Below, piece after piece: positions 52,846 through 62,046 of a stretch of 64,000 bases of DNA. Source of the stretch: CAXXOZ01 sp963676435 (GTDB lineage Bacteria > Bacillota > Clostridia > Lachnospirales > Lachnospiraceae); NCBI GenBank assembly GCA_963676435.2, contig CAXXOZ010000022.1, positions 62,001-126,000 of the forward strand. The letters run 5' to 3'. Made by a program: the position numbers and the translations under genes. A model generated the notes under the pieces. It saw nothing but the letters and a program-made list of their open reading frames with translations. It was not told where the DNA came from and did no database searches. Numbering within the stretch: position 1 is the stretch's first letter; every line of letters starts with the position of its first letter.

Positions 52846-54828
52846 TTAAAATAACGACCCTATTTGGAAGATTGCCACAGATAATGACCATGCTACTGCA
52901 AGTTGGAAAGCAATGGCGAAAAACATAAATCTCCATGAATGGGTCTCTTTTTTAATTGTTGCAAGTGTTGCAATACAAGGTGTATATAATAAACAAAAGA
53001 CCATAAGAGCATATGCATTAAGTGTTCCAAACCCTGCGTTTCCTAGTAGATCACCTAAAGTATTCATGCCAACCTGAGAATTTATATTACTAATGCCAAA
53101 TAACACTGCAAAGCTTGATACTACAACTTCTTTTGCTGATAGCCCTGATATAAGTGCAACTGCTATTTGCCACATACCTAATCCTGCTGGAGCAAGTATA
53201 GGTACTATAAATTTACCTACTGCTGCTCCAAAACTATTGCTTACATCATCTGTCATTCCGTTTACACCAAAATTCAAAATAAACCAAAGAATTATTGAAG
53301 CTATGAATATTGTGGTACCAGCTTTAATTATATATTCTTTAACCTTTTGCCATACATATATCCACATAGAGGGTAAACTAGGTACTTTATATTCTGGCAG
53401 TTCTATAAGTAAAGTATTGCTCTCTTTTCTTTTTGTTATTTTACTCATTATAAACGCCACTAAAATAGCAACAACCAAACCAATAACATAAAGTGAATAT
53501 GCTGCTACTATAGCATAATCTGTAAAAAATATTTGTGCAAATAAAACGTATATCGGTAACCTTGCTGAACATGACATAAAAGGAACAATAAGCATAACTT
53601 TCCTTCTATCTTTTTCATTTTCTAGTGTTCTTGTTGCCATAACAGCAGGCACGGTACAGCCAAATCCTAAAATCATTGGAAGAAATGCTTTTCCTGAAAG
53701 TCCTGCTTTTCCCATGATACTGTCCATTACATAGGCAACTCTAGCCATATAACCACTGTCTTCAAGAATTGCAAGGGCTACAAATAATATAAAAATATTT
53801 GGTAAAAAGGTTAAAATCCCCCCAACACCAGCAATAATTCCATCTACAACTAATGATATTATCCAATCAGAGGCTGAAAGGGATGTTAAAAAATTAAAAA
53901 CACCATCAGATAATGCTGTTAAGCCAACTTCAAAAATTAATTTAAACAAATCTCCTACAGTAAAGGTAAGCAAAAAAACCAAAGCCATTATTCCTAGAAA
54001 TATTGGAACTCCAAAAATTCTATGAGTTAATACTTTATCCACTCTATCTGTTTTTTCAATCTTTTCATTTTTATTTAATATTGTTTCATTTATAATTTCT
54101 TCAATGTATTCGTACTTTTCATATATTATTTCTTTTTGAAGATTATCACCTACTACTAACATTTCTGGTGTAGCCTGATTCACTTCCTCTTCATCATGCT
54201 CAAGTAGTTTTATAGCATGCCATCTTAAATGATCTTCATCTACCCTTTGTTTTTTAATTAATTCTTCAAGTTCACTTATCTTTTCTTCTATTTCACTAGA
54301 GTAATCAAATATTTTTCCATCAAAGTCTTCTTCAAAATGATGACAAACTGCATGTTTCAAAACATCTAAGCCTGTTTTTTTTCTTGCTGAAACAGCTACC
54401 ACTGGAATATTCCCTAACATTTCTGGTAATCGATGTGTATCTATTTCTAACCCTCTAGACTCCACAATATCAATCATATTTAGTGCTAGTACTACTGGTT
54501 TTCCTATTTCAATAAGTTGTAATGTAAGGTACAGATTTCTCTCTAAATTCGATGCATCAACCACATTAACAATAACATCCACTTCGTTTTCATGGATGCA
54601 CTTTCTTGTAACTTTTTCTTCAATTGTATATGAAGAAAGACTATAAATTCCTGGCAAGTCTATTAGGTTTAATGTTGCGTTTCTATATTTTATAGTTCCT
54701 TCTTTTTTCTCTACTGTTACTCCAGGCCAGTTAGCAACTTTTAAATTCGAGCCGGTAATTGCATTAAACAAAGTTGTTTTGCCGCAATTAGGATTTCCTA
54801 CAAATCCTACATTAATTACTTTACTCAT
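52846..54828 (-). CDS. feoB: ferrous iron transporter FeoB
   Basis: Imports Fe2+. The 660-residue protein has an N-terminal G domain with GNPNCGKTT (residues 11-19), the WPGVTVEKKEG switch I region and LNMID. A helical GDI region and a C-terminal pore with two Gate domains (about 270-660) containing GFGCTVPAVMATRT follow. The start overlaps the feoA stop by eight bases. Operon feoA-feoB behind Fur boxes makes iron-starvation induction very likely. Confidence 0.96.
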   Translation of the reverse strand: MSKVINVGFVGNPNCGKTTLFNAITGSNLKVANWPGVTVEKKEGTIKYRNATLNLIDLPGIYSLSSYTIEEKVTRKCIHENEVDVIVNVVDASNLERNLYLTLQLIEIGKPVVLALNMIDIVESRGLEIDTHRLPEMLGNIPVVAVSARKKTGLDVLKHAVCHHFEEDFDGKIFDYSSEIEEKISELEELIKKQRVDEDHLRWHAIKLLEHDEEEVNQATPEMLVVGDNLQKEIIYEKYEYIEEIINETILNKNEKIEKTDRVDKVLTHRIFGVPIFLGIMALVFLLTFTVGDLFKLIFEVGLTALSDGVFNFLTSLSASDWIISLVVDGIIAGVGGILTFLPNIFILFVALAILEDSGYMARVAYVMDSIMGKAGLSGKAFLPMILGFGCTVPAVMATRTLENEKDRRKVMLIVPFMSCSARLPIYVLFAQIFFTDYAIVAAYSLYVIGLVVAILVAFIMSKITKRKESNTLLIELPEYKVPSLPSMWIYVWQKVKEYIIKAGTTIFIASIILWFILNFGVNGMTDDVSNSFGAAVGKFIVPILAPAGLGMWQIAVALISGLSAKEVVVSSFAVLFGISNINSQVGMNTLGDLLGNAGFGTLNAYALMVFCLLYTPCIATLATIKKETHSWRFMFFAIAFQLAVAWSLSVAIFQIGSLF

Positions 54829-55039
54829 AAATGTCTATTCCTCCAGCTATTTCTTTTCCCATTGCAAGTCTGGTTCCTCGTACCATCAAAACTAAGACTC
54901 CACTTTTTTTTCTATTTAAAATTTTTATCGGAGTCTTCTCTATCAAACCCATACATTCCAATCTTCTTGTTAATTTATCTTCCATTTTTAAAGATTTAAC
55001 TTTATATACTCTACCTATTTGTCCTTCAGATAATGTCAT
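54821..55039 (-). CDS. feoA: ferrous iron transport protein FeoA
   Basis: A 72-residue SH3-like cytoplasmic partner of FeoB. It has the typical GQIGRVYKVK, RRLECMGLI and MGKEIAGGIDI strands. It starts 15 bases after the small Cys-rich protein gene in the same operon. Confidence 0.93.
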   Translation of the reverse strand: MTLSEGQIGRVYKVKSLKMEDKLTRRLECMGLIEKTPIKILNRKKSGVLVLMVRGTRLAMGKEIAGGIDIYE

Positions 55040-55054
55040 GTCTTTCTCCTAAAT

Positions 55055-55201
55055 TTAATGGCAACCTGTGCTGCATCCGCTACAACTCATTTCACAGCCT
55101 GATTTTTTATTCTTTTTTCTTTTAATTCTTATTTTGATTTTATATGCTATCACTGAAACAATCCCAATAGCTATAATTCCTATAATAATATAATTAATCA
55201 T
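55055..55201 (-). CDS. FeoB-associated Cys-rich membrane protein
   Basis: A 48-residue protein with one membrane helix (about residues 3-20), a strongly basic middle (KIKIRIKRKKNKK) and a Cys-rich tail (SGCEMSCSGCSTGCH). Short proteins of this design often accompany feoAB in Firmicutes and may bind iron at the pore. As first gene of the operon it lies just behind the Fur boxes. The ATG at 55201 has GGAGG five bases upstream. Confidence 0.8.
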   Translation of the reverse strand: MINYIIIGIIAIGIVSVIAYKIKIRIKRKKNKKSGCEMSCSGCSTGCH

Positions 55202-55227
55202 ATGAACCTCCAAAAGCACCTGCTTTT

Positions 55228-55242
55228 TGATAATGATTATCA
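55228..55242 (-). promoter_or_regulatory. Fur box, proximal
   Basis: TGATAATGATTATCA is a perfect inverted repeat of the Fur consensus (7-1-7). It lies downstream of the -10 box, where bound Fur would block transcription. The first gene begins 27 bases further. Confidence 0.92.
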
Positions 55243-55255
55243 TTTAGTTGCTATT

Positions 55256-55284
55256 ATAGTACTATAAAACCATACTTTTGTCAA
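55256..55284 (-). promoter_or_regulatory. promoter of the feo operon
   Basis: On the minus strand TTGACA (55279-55284) and TACTAT (55256-55261) are 17 bases apart. The promoter lies between two Fur boxes. Confidence 0.8.
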
Positions 55285-55290
55285 TCTTCT

Positions 55291-55305
55291 TGATAATGAT
55301 TATCA
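55291..55305 (-). promoter_or_regulatory. Fur box, distal
   Basis: A second perfect TGATAATGATTATCA, just upstream of the -35 box. It overlaps the stop codon of the truncated GNAT gene. Two boxes 63 bases apart suggest cooperative binding or looping. Confidence 0.9.
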
Positions 55306-55665
55306 TTTAGACAGTTCTAGTAATTCTCTTTCTCCCAGACGATATGAACTCCATCCATCTATAACTTTTGCACCCATTGATTTATAAAAATTAATGCTAG
55401 GTGTATTCCAGTCCAAACAGCTCCAATCCACTCTACCACAACCTCTTTTTAAAGCTATTCCTGCAATTTCTTTAAATAGCTTTTTACCATACCCTTTACC
55501 CCTATATTCAGGATATATAAATAAATCTTCTATATATAAACCTGCTTTTCCTAAGAAGGTCGAAAAATTGTAAAATAGTAAAGCAAACCCTATCTTTTTA
55601 TTTTCTAGCTCTATAAAAATCACCTCTCCTGTCTTATAAACATTTATATTATACTTTATAAAAAT
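55303..55665 (-). pseudogene. GNAT acetyltransferase, 5'-truncated remnant
   Basis: The frame encodes the C-terminal two-thirds of a diamine/spermidine-type N-acetyltransferase: GFALLFYNFSTFLGKAGLYI, the acetyl-CoA loop PEYRGKGYGKKLF and WNTPSINFYKSMGA. Homology (KYNINVYKTGEVIFIELE) continues upstream of the only possible GTG start at 55623 to a TGA at 55666-55668, so about 40-50 N-terminal residues are lost. The GTG lies too close to an AGGAGAG site. Calling it a pseudogene fits best; a short functional form is less likely. Confidence 0.65.
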
Positions 55666-55675
55666 TCAAATGTCA

Positions 55676-55705
55676 TTGAATAATTAACAGCTTTTATGAT
55701 AAAAT
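55676..55705 (+). promoter_or_regulatory. promoter of the MBL hydrolase gene
   Basis: TTGAAT and TAAAAT separated by 18 bases. The -10 box ends seven bases before the ATG at 55713, so transcription should start at or next to the start codon. Confidence 0.6.
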
Positions 55706-55712
55706 ACACTAC

Positions 55713-56411
55713 ATGATGAAAATTACAAACCTTGGCCATAGTGGCTTTTTAGTTGAACTAAATAATACATACCTGATTTTTGATTATTTTATTGGAAATA
55801 TTCCTAAGTTAAACACAGATAAAAGAATCTATGTTTTTTCAAGCCATGTCCATGAAGATCATTTTAATATTAATATTTTTAATATGTTAAAACAATATAA
55901 AGGTGTAAACTTTATTCTTTCTAATGACATTCATAGAAAATACAACAATAAGTACTTTTTATCACATTCTGTTTCAGAAAGTCAATACAATAACATTTCA
56001 TTTCTAACTGCTGGAGCAAGTACCACTTTAGATACCCTAAAAATAGATACTCTTAAATCTACTGATGAAGGTGTTGCTTTTATTGTAGAAGTAGAAGGAA
56101 AAACTATTTATCATGCTGGAGATTTAAATTTGTGGATTTGGCAGGAAGAAGGCGAACGATATAACAAGATAATGACTGCTATGTTTGAAAAAGAAATGAA
56201 AAAAATCAAAGGACAGCACTTTGATCTAGCTTTTTTAGTTCTGGATTCAAGACAGGGAAATGATTTTTATCTAGGTTTTGACTATTTTATGAAAAACACT
56301 GATACTGACCTGGCATATGCTATGCATTTTTGTGGTGATTCATCTGTTGTAGAACGACTTAAAAATATGCCTATTTCCGATTCATATAAAGATAAAATAT
56401 ATAGCAGCTAA
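55713..56411 (+). CDS. MBL-fold metal-dependent hydrolase
   Basis: A 232-residue metallo-beta-lactamase-fold protein. Metal ligands: SSHVHEDHF (the HXHXDH motif, residues 44-52), His in YHAGDLNLW and a terminal His in YAMHFCGDSS. It belongs to the UlaG-like small hydrolases; substrate unknown. No ribosome binding site precedes the ATG, and the promoter abuts it, so a leaderless mRNA is likely. Confidence 0.83.
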   Translation: MMKITNLGHSGFLVELNNTYLIFDYFIGNIPKLNTDKRIYVFSSHVHEDHFNINIFNMLKQYKGVNFILSNDIHRKYNNKYFLSHSVSESQYNNISFLTAGASTTLDTLKIDTLKSTDEGVAFIVEVEGKTIYHAGDLNLWIWQEEGERYNKIMTAMFEKEMKKIKGQHFDLAFLVLDSRQGNDFYLGFDYFMKNTDTDLAYAMHFCGDSSVVERLKNMPISDSYKDKIYSS

Positions 56412-56430
56412 TTACTAGGAGGTATAAATT

Positions 56431-56988
56431 TTGAAAACTTATTTGAAACTTTTTTTTGCTTTCTTTAAAATTGGAGCTTTTACATTTGGCGGCGGTTATG
56501 CTATGATTCCAATTATTGAAAAAGAAATGGTAGAAAAAAGAAAATGGATTTCAAAAGATGATATATTAGATATCTTTGCTATATCTGGCAGTACACCTGG
56601 TGCTATTGGTCTTAATTGTTCTACTTTTGTAGGCTACAGGGTAAAGGGCATAATTGGAGCTTTCTGCTCTACATTAGGTCTTATACTTCCTTCATTCATA
56701 ATCATTATGATAATTTCAACTTTCATTGCTAAGTTCAACCATATCTCCTATGTTCAATATGCATTTTGGGGAATTAGAATTGGCGTTCTTTCTTTAATAT
56801 TGAAAGCAGTAATCTCTATGATTAGTGCTTGTCCAAAAAATACTTTCACTTATATTTTAATGGCTCTTTCTTTCTTAACAGCCGTATTTTTTGCAAGTCT
56901 AAATGTAATATATATTATTGTTGCCTCAGGAATTATTGGAGTTTTAGGTTCTTTTATTTCTTATAGAAACGGAGGCAAAATAAAATGA
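56431..56988 (+). CDS. chromate transporter, ChrA-type half, first subunit
   Basis: A 185-residue membrane protein with about six helices. The ChrA signature FKIGAFTFGGGYAMIPIIE and SGSTPGAIGLNCSTFVGY are intact. Short-chain ChrA proteins work as pairs inserted in opposite orientation. The start is TTG with AGGAGG upstream. In anaerobes these may carry an anion other than chromate. It overlaps the second subunit gene by four bases. Confidence 0.88.
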   Translation: MKTYLKLFFAFFKIGAFTFGGGYAMIPIIEKEMVEKRKWISKDDILDIFAISGSTPGAIGLNCSTFVGYRVKGIIGAFCSTLGLILPSFIIIMIISTFIAKFNHISYVQYAFWGIRIGVLSLILKAVISMISACPKNTFTYILMALSFLTAVFFASLNVIYIIVASGIIGVLGSFISYRNGGKIK

Positions 56989-57539
56989 TATTATTACAGT
57001 TGTTTTTTACCTTTTTTAAAATAGGGCTTTTTAATTTTGGTGGCGGTTATGCTATGATTCCATTAATCCAATATGAAATTTTTCACCATAATTGGATTGA
57101 GTCAGAAACTCTAATAAACTTTATAGCAATTAGCGAAAGTACTCCTGGTACGTTTGCAATAAACATATCTACTTACATAGGTAATATAACACACGGAATT
57201 ATTGGAGCAGGTGTCTCTACATTATCGTTTGCTTTGCCATCTTTCATTATAATCATTTTTGTAGCTCACTTTTATGAGAAATTTAAAAGAAGCCGAATAG
57301 TAAGCGGTGCTATGTCTGGATTAAGACCTGCCGCTATCGGTTTAATAGGGGCAGCCTTCATCTCAATACTAAGAACTGTTGCTTCTTCCTTAACTATGGA
57401 TATAACAACTGTAATTGCACTCGTATTATTCATGCTTCTTGTTTTTTTACAAATTAATAAAATTCATCCAATATTTATAATACTTATTTCAGCTTGTGTT
57501 GGGATATTAACAGGTATATTATTTAATATTCCATCATAA
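56985..57539 (+). CDS. chromate transporter, ChrA-type half, second subunit
   Basis: A 184-residue paralogue of the preceding protein: FFKIGLFNFGGGYAMIPLIQ and SESTPGTFAINISTYIGN. It ends tail to tail with murE, overlapping by 17 bases. The pair most likely forms one heterodimeric transporter. Confidence 0.88.
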   Translation: MILLQLFFTFFKIGLFNFGGGYAMIPLIQYEIFHHNWIESETLINFIAISESTPGTFAINISTYIGNITHGIIGAGVSTLSFALPSFIIIIFVAHFYEKFKRSRIVSGAMSGLRPAAIGLIGAAFISILRTVASSLTMDITTVIALVLFMLLVFLQINKIHPIFIILISACVGILTGILFNIPS

Positions 57540-58980
57540 TTTCCTCTACAGCTTCTCTCTCATCAAAATGATATTTAACACCTTTTATTTCCTGATAATT
57601 TTCATGTCCTTTTCCTAAAAGCACAATCATATCATCTTCTTTTGCATTATCTATAGCATATTTTATAGCTTGTTTTCGATCTTCAATTTCAATATACTGA
57701 CCATTATTTAGAGCAAGTCCTTCTTTGATATCATTATTTATGCTTGAAATTTCTTCATCTCTTGGATTATCACAGGTAAGTATACTTAAATCTGCAAATT
57801 CACTTACAACTTTTCCCATATCATACCTTCTCATTTTTGGACGATTCCCTCCTCCTCCAAAAACACAGATTATTCTTTTAGGATTGTATTCTTTTAAGGT
57901 AGTCAATATACTTCTTGTACTTACTTCGTTGTGTGCATAATCAATAAGTAAAGTAAACTTATCTGATACATTCAATAGTTCTACTCTTCCTTTTACTTGC
58001 ACAACTGCAAGAGCGTTTATTATAGTATTTTCATTAATATCAAGACAATTACAAAGAGACAATGTTGCTAGTGAGTTATACACACTAAAATTACCTGGAA
58101 TAAATACTTTTAATTCATCTTGCAACTCTCCAGAAGTGTTAAACTTAATTCCGATTTTACCCTTTTCTTTTATAAATTCAATGTTTTCTCCCATTAAGTC
58201 TGCCTTGTTGTTACAGGCATATGTCTTAACTTCACAAACGCAGTCTTTGATCATATTTTTCCAATTTTCATCATCAGCATTAAGAATACCCTGATTACAT
58301 TGTTTAAACAACATACTCTTGCATTCTAAATATTCTTCCATAGTTTCATGTTCTGCGGGTCCAATATGGTCTCTAGAAAAATTTGTAAATATTCCATAGT
58401 CAAATTGAATACCTAGTGTTCTATCAAGTTTAAACCCTTGCGAAGATGTTTCCATTACTACATATTCACAACCTGCATCCACCATTTTTCTAAACATCTT
58501 ATGAAGATCATAAGACATAGGAGTTGTATTTTTCAATGGAATATATTCATCATTAATAAATGCTCCAATTGTTCCAATTAGCCCTACTTTTTTTTCCGCT
58601 TTCTTTAAAACTTCTTTTATCATAAAACTTGTAGTAGTTTTACCTTTTGTACCTGTTATAGCTATAGTTGTTAACTCTTTGGCTGGATTGTTAAAGTAAC
58701 AAGCCGATAAATAAGCCAGGGCTTTTCTCGTGGATGGTACTTTGATGACAGTAACGTAATTATTTACCTCAACATCTTTTTCCACAATCAAAGCTATGGC
58801 TCCTTTTTTTATAGCATCTTCAATATAATCGTGTCCGTCTGTTCGTGCTCCCTGAATACAAACGAACAATGAATTTTCAATAATATTTTTAGAATCATAT
58901 ACAATATCTGAAATTGTAATATCTAGATTCCCTTTTACACATTCAAAACTTATGTCATTTAACAAACTTCTTAAATTCAT
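57523..58980 (-). CDS. murE: UDP-N-acetylmuramoyl-tripeptide synthetase MurE
   Basis: Adds the third amino acid to the peptidoglycan stem peptide. The 485-residue Mur ligase has the ATP loop ITGTKGKTTTSFM (near residue 108), METSSQG, and the substrate motif CDNPRDEE near the C-terminus. Arg after DNP is the pattern of enzymes that add meso-diaminopimelate, which fits dapF directly downstream. GGAG lies at the right distance. Confidence 0.92.
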   Translation of the reverse strand: MNLRSLLNDISFECVKGNLDITISDIVYDSKNIIENSLFVCIQGARTDGHDYIEDAIKKGAIALIVEKDVEVNNYVTVIKVPSTRKALAYLSACYFNNPAKELTTIAITGTKGKTTTSFMIKEVLKKAEKKVGLIGTIGAFINDEYIPLKNTTPMSYDLHKMFRKMVDAGCEYVVMETSSQGFKLDRTLGIQFDYGIFTNFSRDHIGPAEHETMEEYLECKSMLFKQCNQGILNADDENWKNMIKDCVCEVKTYACNNKADLMGENIEFIKEKGKIGIKFNTSGELQDELKVFIPGNFSVYNSLATLSLCNCLDINENTIINALAVVQVKGRVELLNVSDKFTLLIDYAHNEVSTRSILTTLKEYNPKRIICVFGGGGNRPKMRRYDMGKVVSEFADLSILTCDNPRDEEISSINNDIKEGLALNNGQYIEIEDRKQAIKYAIDNAKEDDMIVLLGKGHENYQEIKGVKYHFDEREAVEEIMMEY

Positions 58981-58995
58981 TAATTCTACTCCTGT

Positions 58996-59814
58996 CTAAA
59001 AAATATGGGAAACATCAATCTCTGCTTCGAAAACCGTATGAGAAGGGCCTGTCATATATAACTCATCGCTTCCTTCTTCCCATTTAATTCCTAGTGGTCC
59101 TCCAATCTGCCATACAGTGACATCTCTATCACATCTGTCCAGTTTAACTCCTGTTACAACTGCAGTAGCACACCCTGTTCCACAACCGATTGTCTCTCCT
59201 GTTCCTCTTTCCCATTCTCTGATTTTTATGTTCTTCCTGTCAACAATCTGTGCAAATGTTACGTTTGTTCTATCAGGAAAAAGTTCTGTCATATTTTCTA
59301 GTTCTTTACCATATTTACTTACATCAAAATCCATAATATCATCAATATATGTAACAATATGAGGGTTTCCCCATGACACAGTTGTTACAAGAAAAGTTTT
59401 ATCTAATACCTTAACTGATTTTTCGATAAAGTCTGGATCAAATTTAGGTTTACCTATATTTGCACAAATATTTGAAACCTTATGCCCATCAGTAAACAGT
59501 TTAAGCTGCTTTATTCCCCCTAGGGTTTCGATACTCATTCGTATCTTGTCTGTTAGCTGATGTTCATATACATATTTACCTACACTTCTTATTGCATTAC
59601 CACACATTTCCCCTTCTGTGCCATCTGGATTAAATATTCTCATTTTAAAATCTGCTTTATCTGATGGGCAAATTAAAACCATTCCATCAGAGCCAACACC
59701 AAAATGTCTATCGCTTATGAATTTTGCTAATTTTGAATGATTATTGATTTTTTGATTAATAGCATCAATATAAACATAATCATTACCAAAAGCTTGCATC
59801 TTCGTAAACTTCAT
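58996..59814 (-). CDS. dapF: diaminopimelate epimerase
   Basis: Converts LL- to meso-diaminopimelate for lysine and peptidoglycan. The 272-residue protein has both catalytic cysteines: EMCGNAIRSVG (near residue 72) and IGCGTGCATA (near 220), each in the characteristic glycine-rich setting. Placed after murE and before a trans-sulfuration gene on the same strand; the murE-dapF pair makes metabolic sense. Confidence 0.95.
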   Translation of the reverse strand: MKFTKMQAFGNDYVYIDAINQKINNHSKLAKFISDRHFGVGSDGMVLICPSDKADFKMRIFNPDGTEGEMCGNAIRSVGKYVYEHQLTDKIRMSIETLGGIKQLKLFTDGHKVSNICANIGKPKFDPDFIEKSVKVLDKTFLVTTVSWGNPHIVTYIDDIMDFDVSKYGKELENMTELFPDRTNVTFAQIVDRKNIKIREWERGTGETIGCGTGCATAVVTGVKLDRCDRDVTVWQIGGPLGIKWEEGSDELYMTGPSHTVFEAEIDVSHIF

Positions 59815-59825
59815 ACAATCCTCTC

Positions 59826-61004
59826 CTATCTCATAGCATTTTCAAGGTCATTTATAATATCATCTCCATGTTCTATACCTACTGAAAGCCTTAAAAATCT
59901 TTCATCGATACCCAGTTTTCTCCTTACATCATCTGGAATAGATTCATGAGTTTGAGTCATCGGGAATGTAACAAGTGTTTCAGTTCCACCAAGACTCTCT
60001 GCAAACATAATCATATCTACACCAGCTAAAATTCCTTTTGCTGTTTCTTCTGTATCAACTGAAAATGAAATCATTCCTCCAAAGCCCTTGCTTTGTTTTT
60101 TTGTTATTTCATATTCAGGATGATCTTCAAAACCAACATAATAAACTTTCTTTATTTTCGAATGATTTCTTAACCAATTAGCAACCTTATAAGCATTTTC
60201 GTTATGTTTTTCCATTCTTAAAGAAAGTGTTTTTAAGCCTCTTATGATCAACCAAGAATCAAAAGATGCAAGACCATTACCATGAGATTTTAATTGTAGC
60301 CTGAAATGTTTTGCCATCTCTTCATCTTTAACAATCACTATCCCTGCAATGGTATCATTATGACCACCAAGATATTTAGTTCCACTGTGAACTACAATAT
60401 CTGCTCCCAAATCTAGTGGTTTTTGAAAATGTGGAGTTAAAAAAGTATTATCAACAACTGTTATTGCACCAATATTTTTTGCAATTTTTGAAAGTTCCTC
60501 AATATCGGCAACTTTCATCATTGGGTTTGTTGGTGTTTCAATAAAAAACATTTTCGTATTATCTTTTATTGTCCTTTTGACTAAATCAATATCGGACATT
60601 TCTACATAAGAAAATTCCACTCCGTATTTACCGAAAATTTCATCTCCTATTCTAAATGTGCCTCCATATATATCATCTGACAATATCACATGATCCCCAG
60701 GATTTAACCAGCTAAACAAGGCCATATTTGCTGCCTGTCCACTTGAAAAAGCAAAACCTTCAGTCCCATTTTCTAAAATCGCCATAGTTCTTTCAAGTTC
60801 TTGTCTGGTTGGATTTTGCAATCTTGAATAATCAAAGCCTGTTGATTCACCCAATGCTTTATGTCTAAATGTAGCTGTCTGATATATTGGAAAACTAACT
60901 GCACCAGTTATTGGTTCATGACCTAATGCTCCATGTACAACTTTTGATTCAAATTGTAAATTTTCTTTTCTATCAAAATCATTATAATTGGTGAAATTCT
61001 TCAT
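59826..61004 (-). CDS. trans-sulfuration PLP enzyme (cystathionine gamma-synthase/lyase type)
   Basis: A 392-residue Cys/Met-metabolism PLP enzyme. The PLP lysine lies in VVHSGTKYLGGHND (near residue 209). FDYSRLQNPTRQELERTM and SSGQAANMALFSWL bind the cofactor phosphate, and the C-terminus has LGGTETLVTFPM and RLSVGIEHGDDI. Family members make or split cystathionine or homocysteine, and sequence alone does not decide. An upstream dyad overlaps its -35 box. Confidence 0.85.
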   Translation of the reverse strand: MKNFTNYNDFDRKENLQFESKVVHGALGHEPITGAVSFPIYQTATFRHKALGESTGFDYSRLQNPTRQELERTMAILENGTEGFAFSSGQAANMALFSWLNPGDHVILSDDIYGGTFRIGDEIFGKYGVEFSYVEMSDIDLVKRTIKDNTKMFFIETPTNPMMKVADIEELSKIAKNIGAITVVDNTFLTPHFQKPLDLGADIVVHSGTKYLGGHNDTIAGIVIVKDEEMAKHFRLQLKSHGNGLASFDSWLIIRGLKTLSLRMEKHNENAYKVANWLRNHSKIKKVYYVGFEDHPEYEITKKQSKGFGGMISFSVDTEETAKGILAGVDMIMFAESLGGTETLVTFPMTQTHESIPDDVRRKLGIDERFLRLSVGIEHGDDIINDLENAMR

Positions 61005-61036
61005 ACTTTTTCGTTATCCTCTCTTTTCCCTAAATC

Positions 61037-61073
61037 ATTATATTACAAGACATTAAATATGACAAGGTCATAT
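61037..61073 (-). promoter_or_regulatory. promoter with operator-like palindrome for the trans-sulfuration gene
   Basis: On the minus strand TTGTCA (61060-61065) and TATAAT (61037-61042) are 17 bases apart. A perfect inverted repeat ATATGAC-AAG-GTCATAT at 61057-61073 covers the -35 box, so a dimeric repressor or regulator probably binds here. The rest of the gap up to 61197 shows only AT-rich promoter-like sequence for the AraC gene. Confidence 0.7.
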
Positions 61074-61197
61074 CTGCTATCTTTTGCTTCATTGCTTCTT
61101 TTCAACTTTACTTTATCACACACTATTATACATTTATATAAAAATTGTGCTTTATTTATTTCATATAATGCTCTATAATTGATACGGAGGTACTATA

Positions 61198-62046
61198 ATG
61201 AAAAGCTATGAAAAATATGGATATTTAAAAAATGATTTTGAAATTTTTTACTTAAATAATTCCCTAACAATAGAACCGCAGCATCATTATCATGACTTTT
61301 TTAAAGTATTTATTTTTCTTGAAGGAAATATAAGTTACTTTGTCGAAGGTAAAACCTATCACCTAAACCCTATGGATATAATTTTGATTTCCCCAGGTGA
61401 AATTCACACACCAATATTAAATGATAATAAGGGCTATGAAAGATTAATTTTTTATATTTCTCATTCTTTTTTTGAAAACTATAAAAAAGAGGGTTACAAT
61501 CTTTCAGAATGCTTTTTTAAAACTAATGATTACTCCACAAATCTAATAATACCCGATGCTTCAACTAATAACCGCCTTCTACAAAATATAAACGATTTAA
61601 AGAATACATTTATCACTCAGGAATATGCTTCAACTTTATATAGAGAAATAATGTTTATGGAATTCATTATAAACTTAAATCGATCTGTATTAAAAAATGA
61701 TATAACTTATCAAAATGCTACAACTTCAAACAAAAAAGTTTTATCTATAATAGAATATATAAACCAAAACTTAACAAATGATATCACTATTGATAAAATT
61801 TCAAATGATTTCTTTTTGAATCGCTCTTATCTAATGCATTTATTTAAAAAAGAAACTGGTCATACACTTGGAAACTATATCGCTGAAAAAAGGCTTTTTG
61901 CTGCTAAAAAAATGATTTCTGAAGGAACACCCCTAACTGAAGCTTGTTTTAAAAGCGGGTTTAAAAATTATGTCTCATTTTATAGAGCCTATAAATCAAA
62001 ATATAAACTGTCTCCAAAAGATTCAAAGAAATCAGACACTTTTTAA
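61198..62046 (+). CDS. AraC-family transcriptional regulator
   Basis: A 282-residue regulator. The N-terminal cupin domain contains PQHHYHDFFKVFIFLEGN and PMDIILISPGEIHTP. The C-terminal double helix-turn-helix (about residues 180-278) has ITIDKISNDFFLNRSYLMHL and EACFKSGFKNYVSFYRAYKS. It diverges from the trans-sulfuration gene, which may be its target, although a sugar or metabolite ligand is more usual for this cupin type. The start has ACGGAGG. Confidence 0.87.
   Translation: MKSYEKYGYLKNDFEIFYLNNSLTIEPQHHYHDFFKVFIFLEGNISYFVEGKTYHLNPMDIILISPGEIHTPILNDNKGYERLIFYISHSFFENYKKEGYNLSECFFKTNDYSTNLIIPDASTNNRLLQNINDLKNTFITQEYASTLYREIMFMEFIINLNRSVLKNDITYQNATTSNKKVLSIIEYINQNLTNDITIDKISNDFFLNRSYLMHLFKKETGHTLGNYIAEKRLFAAKKMISEGTPLTEACFKSGFKNYVSFYRAYKSKYKLSPKDSKKSDTF

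Noticed and set aside
61005..61197. SAM riboswitch upstream of the trans-sulfuration gene
   Set aside because: The leader from the predicted promoter to the ATG is only about 30 bases and contains no S-box core.
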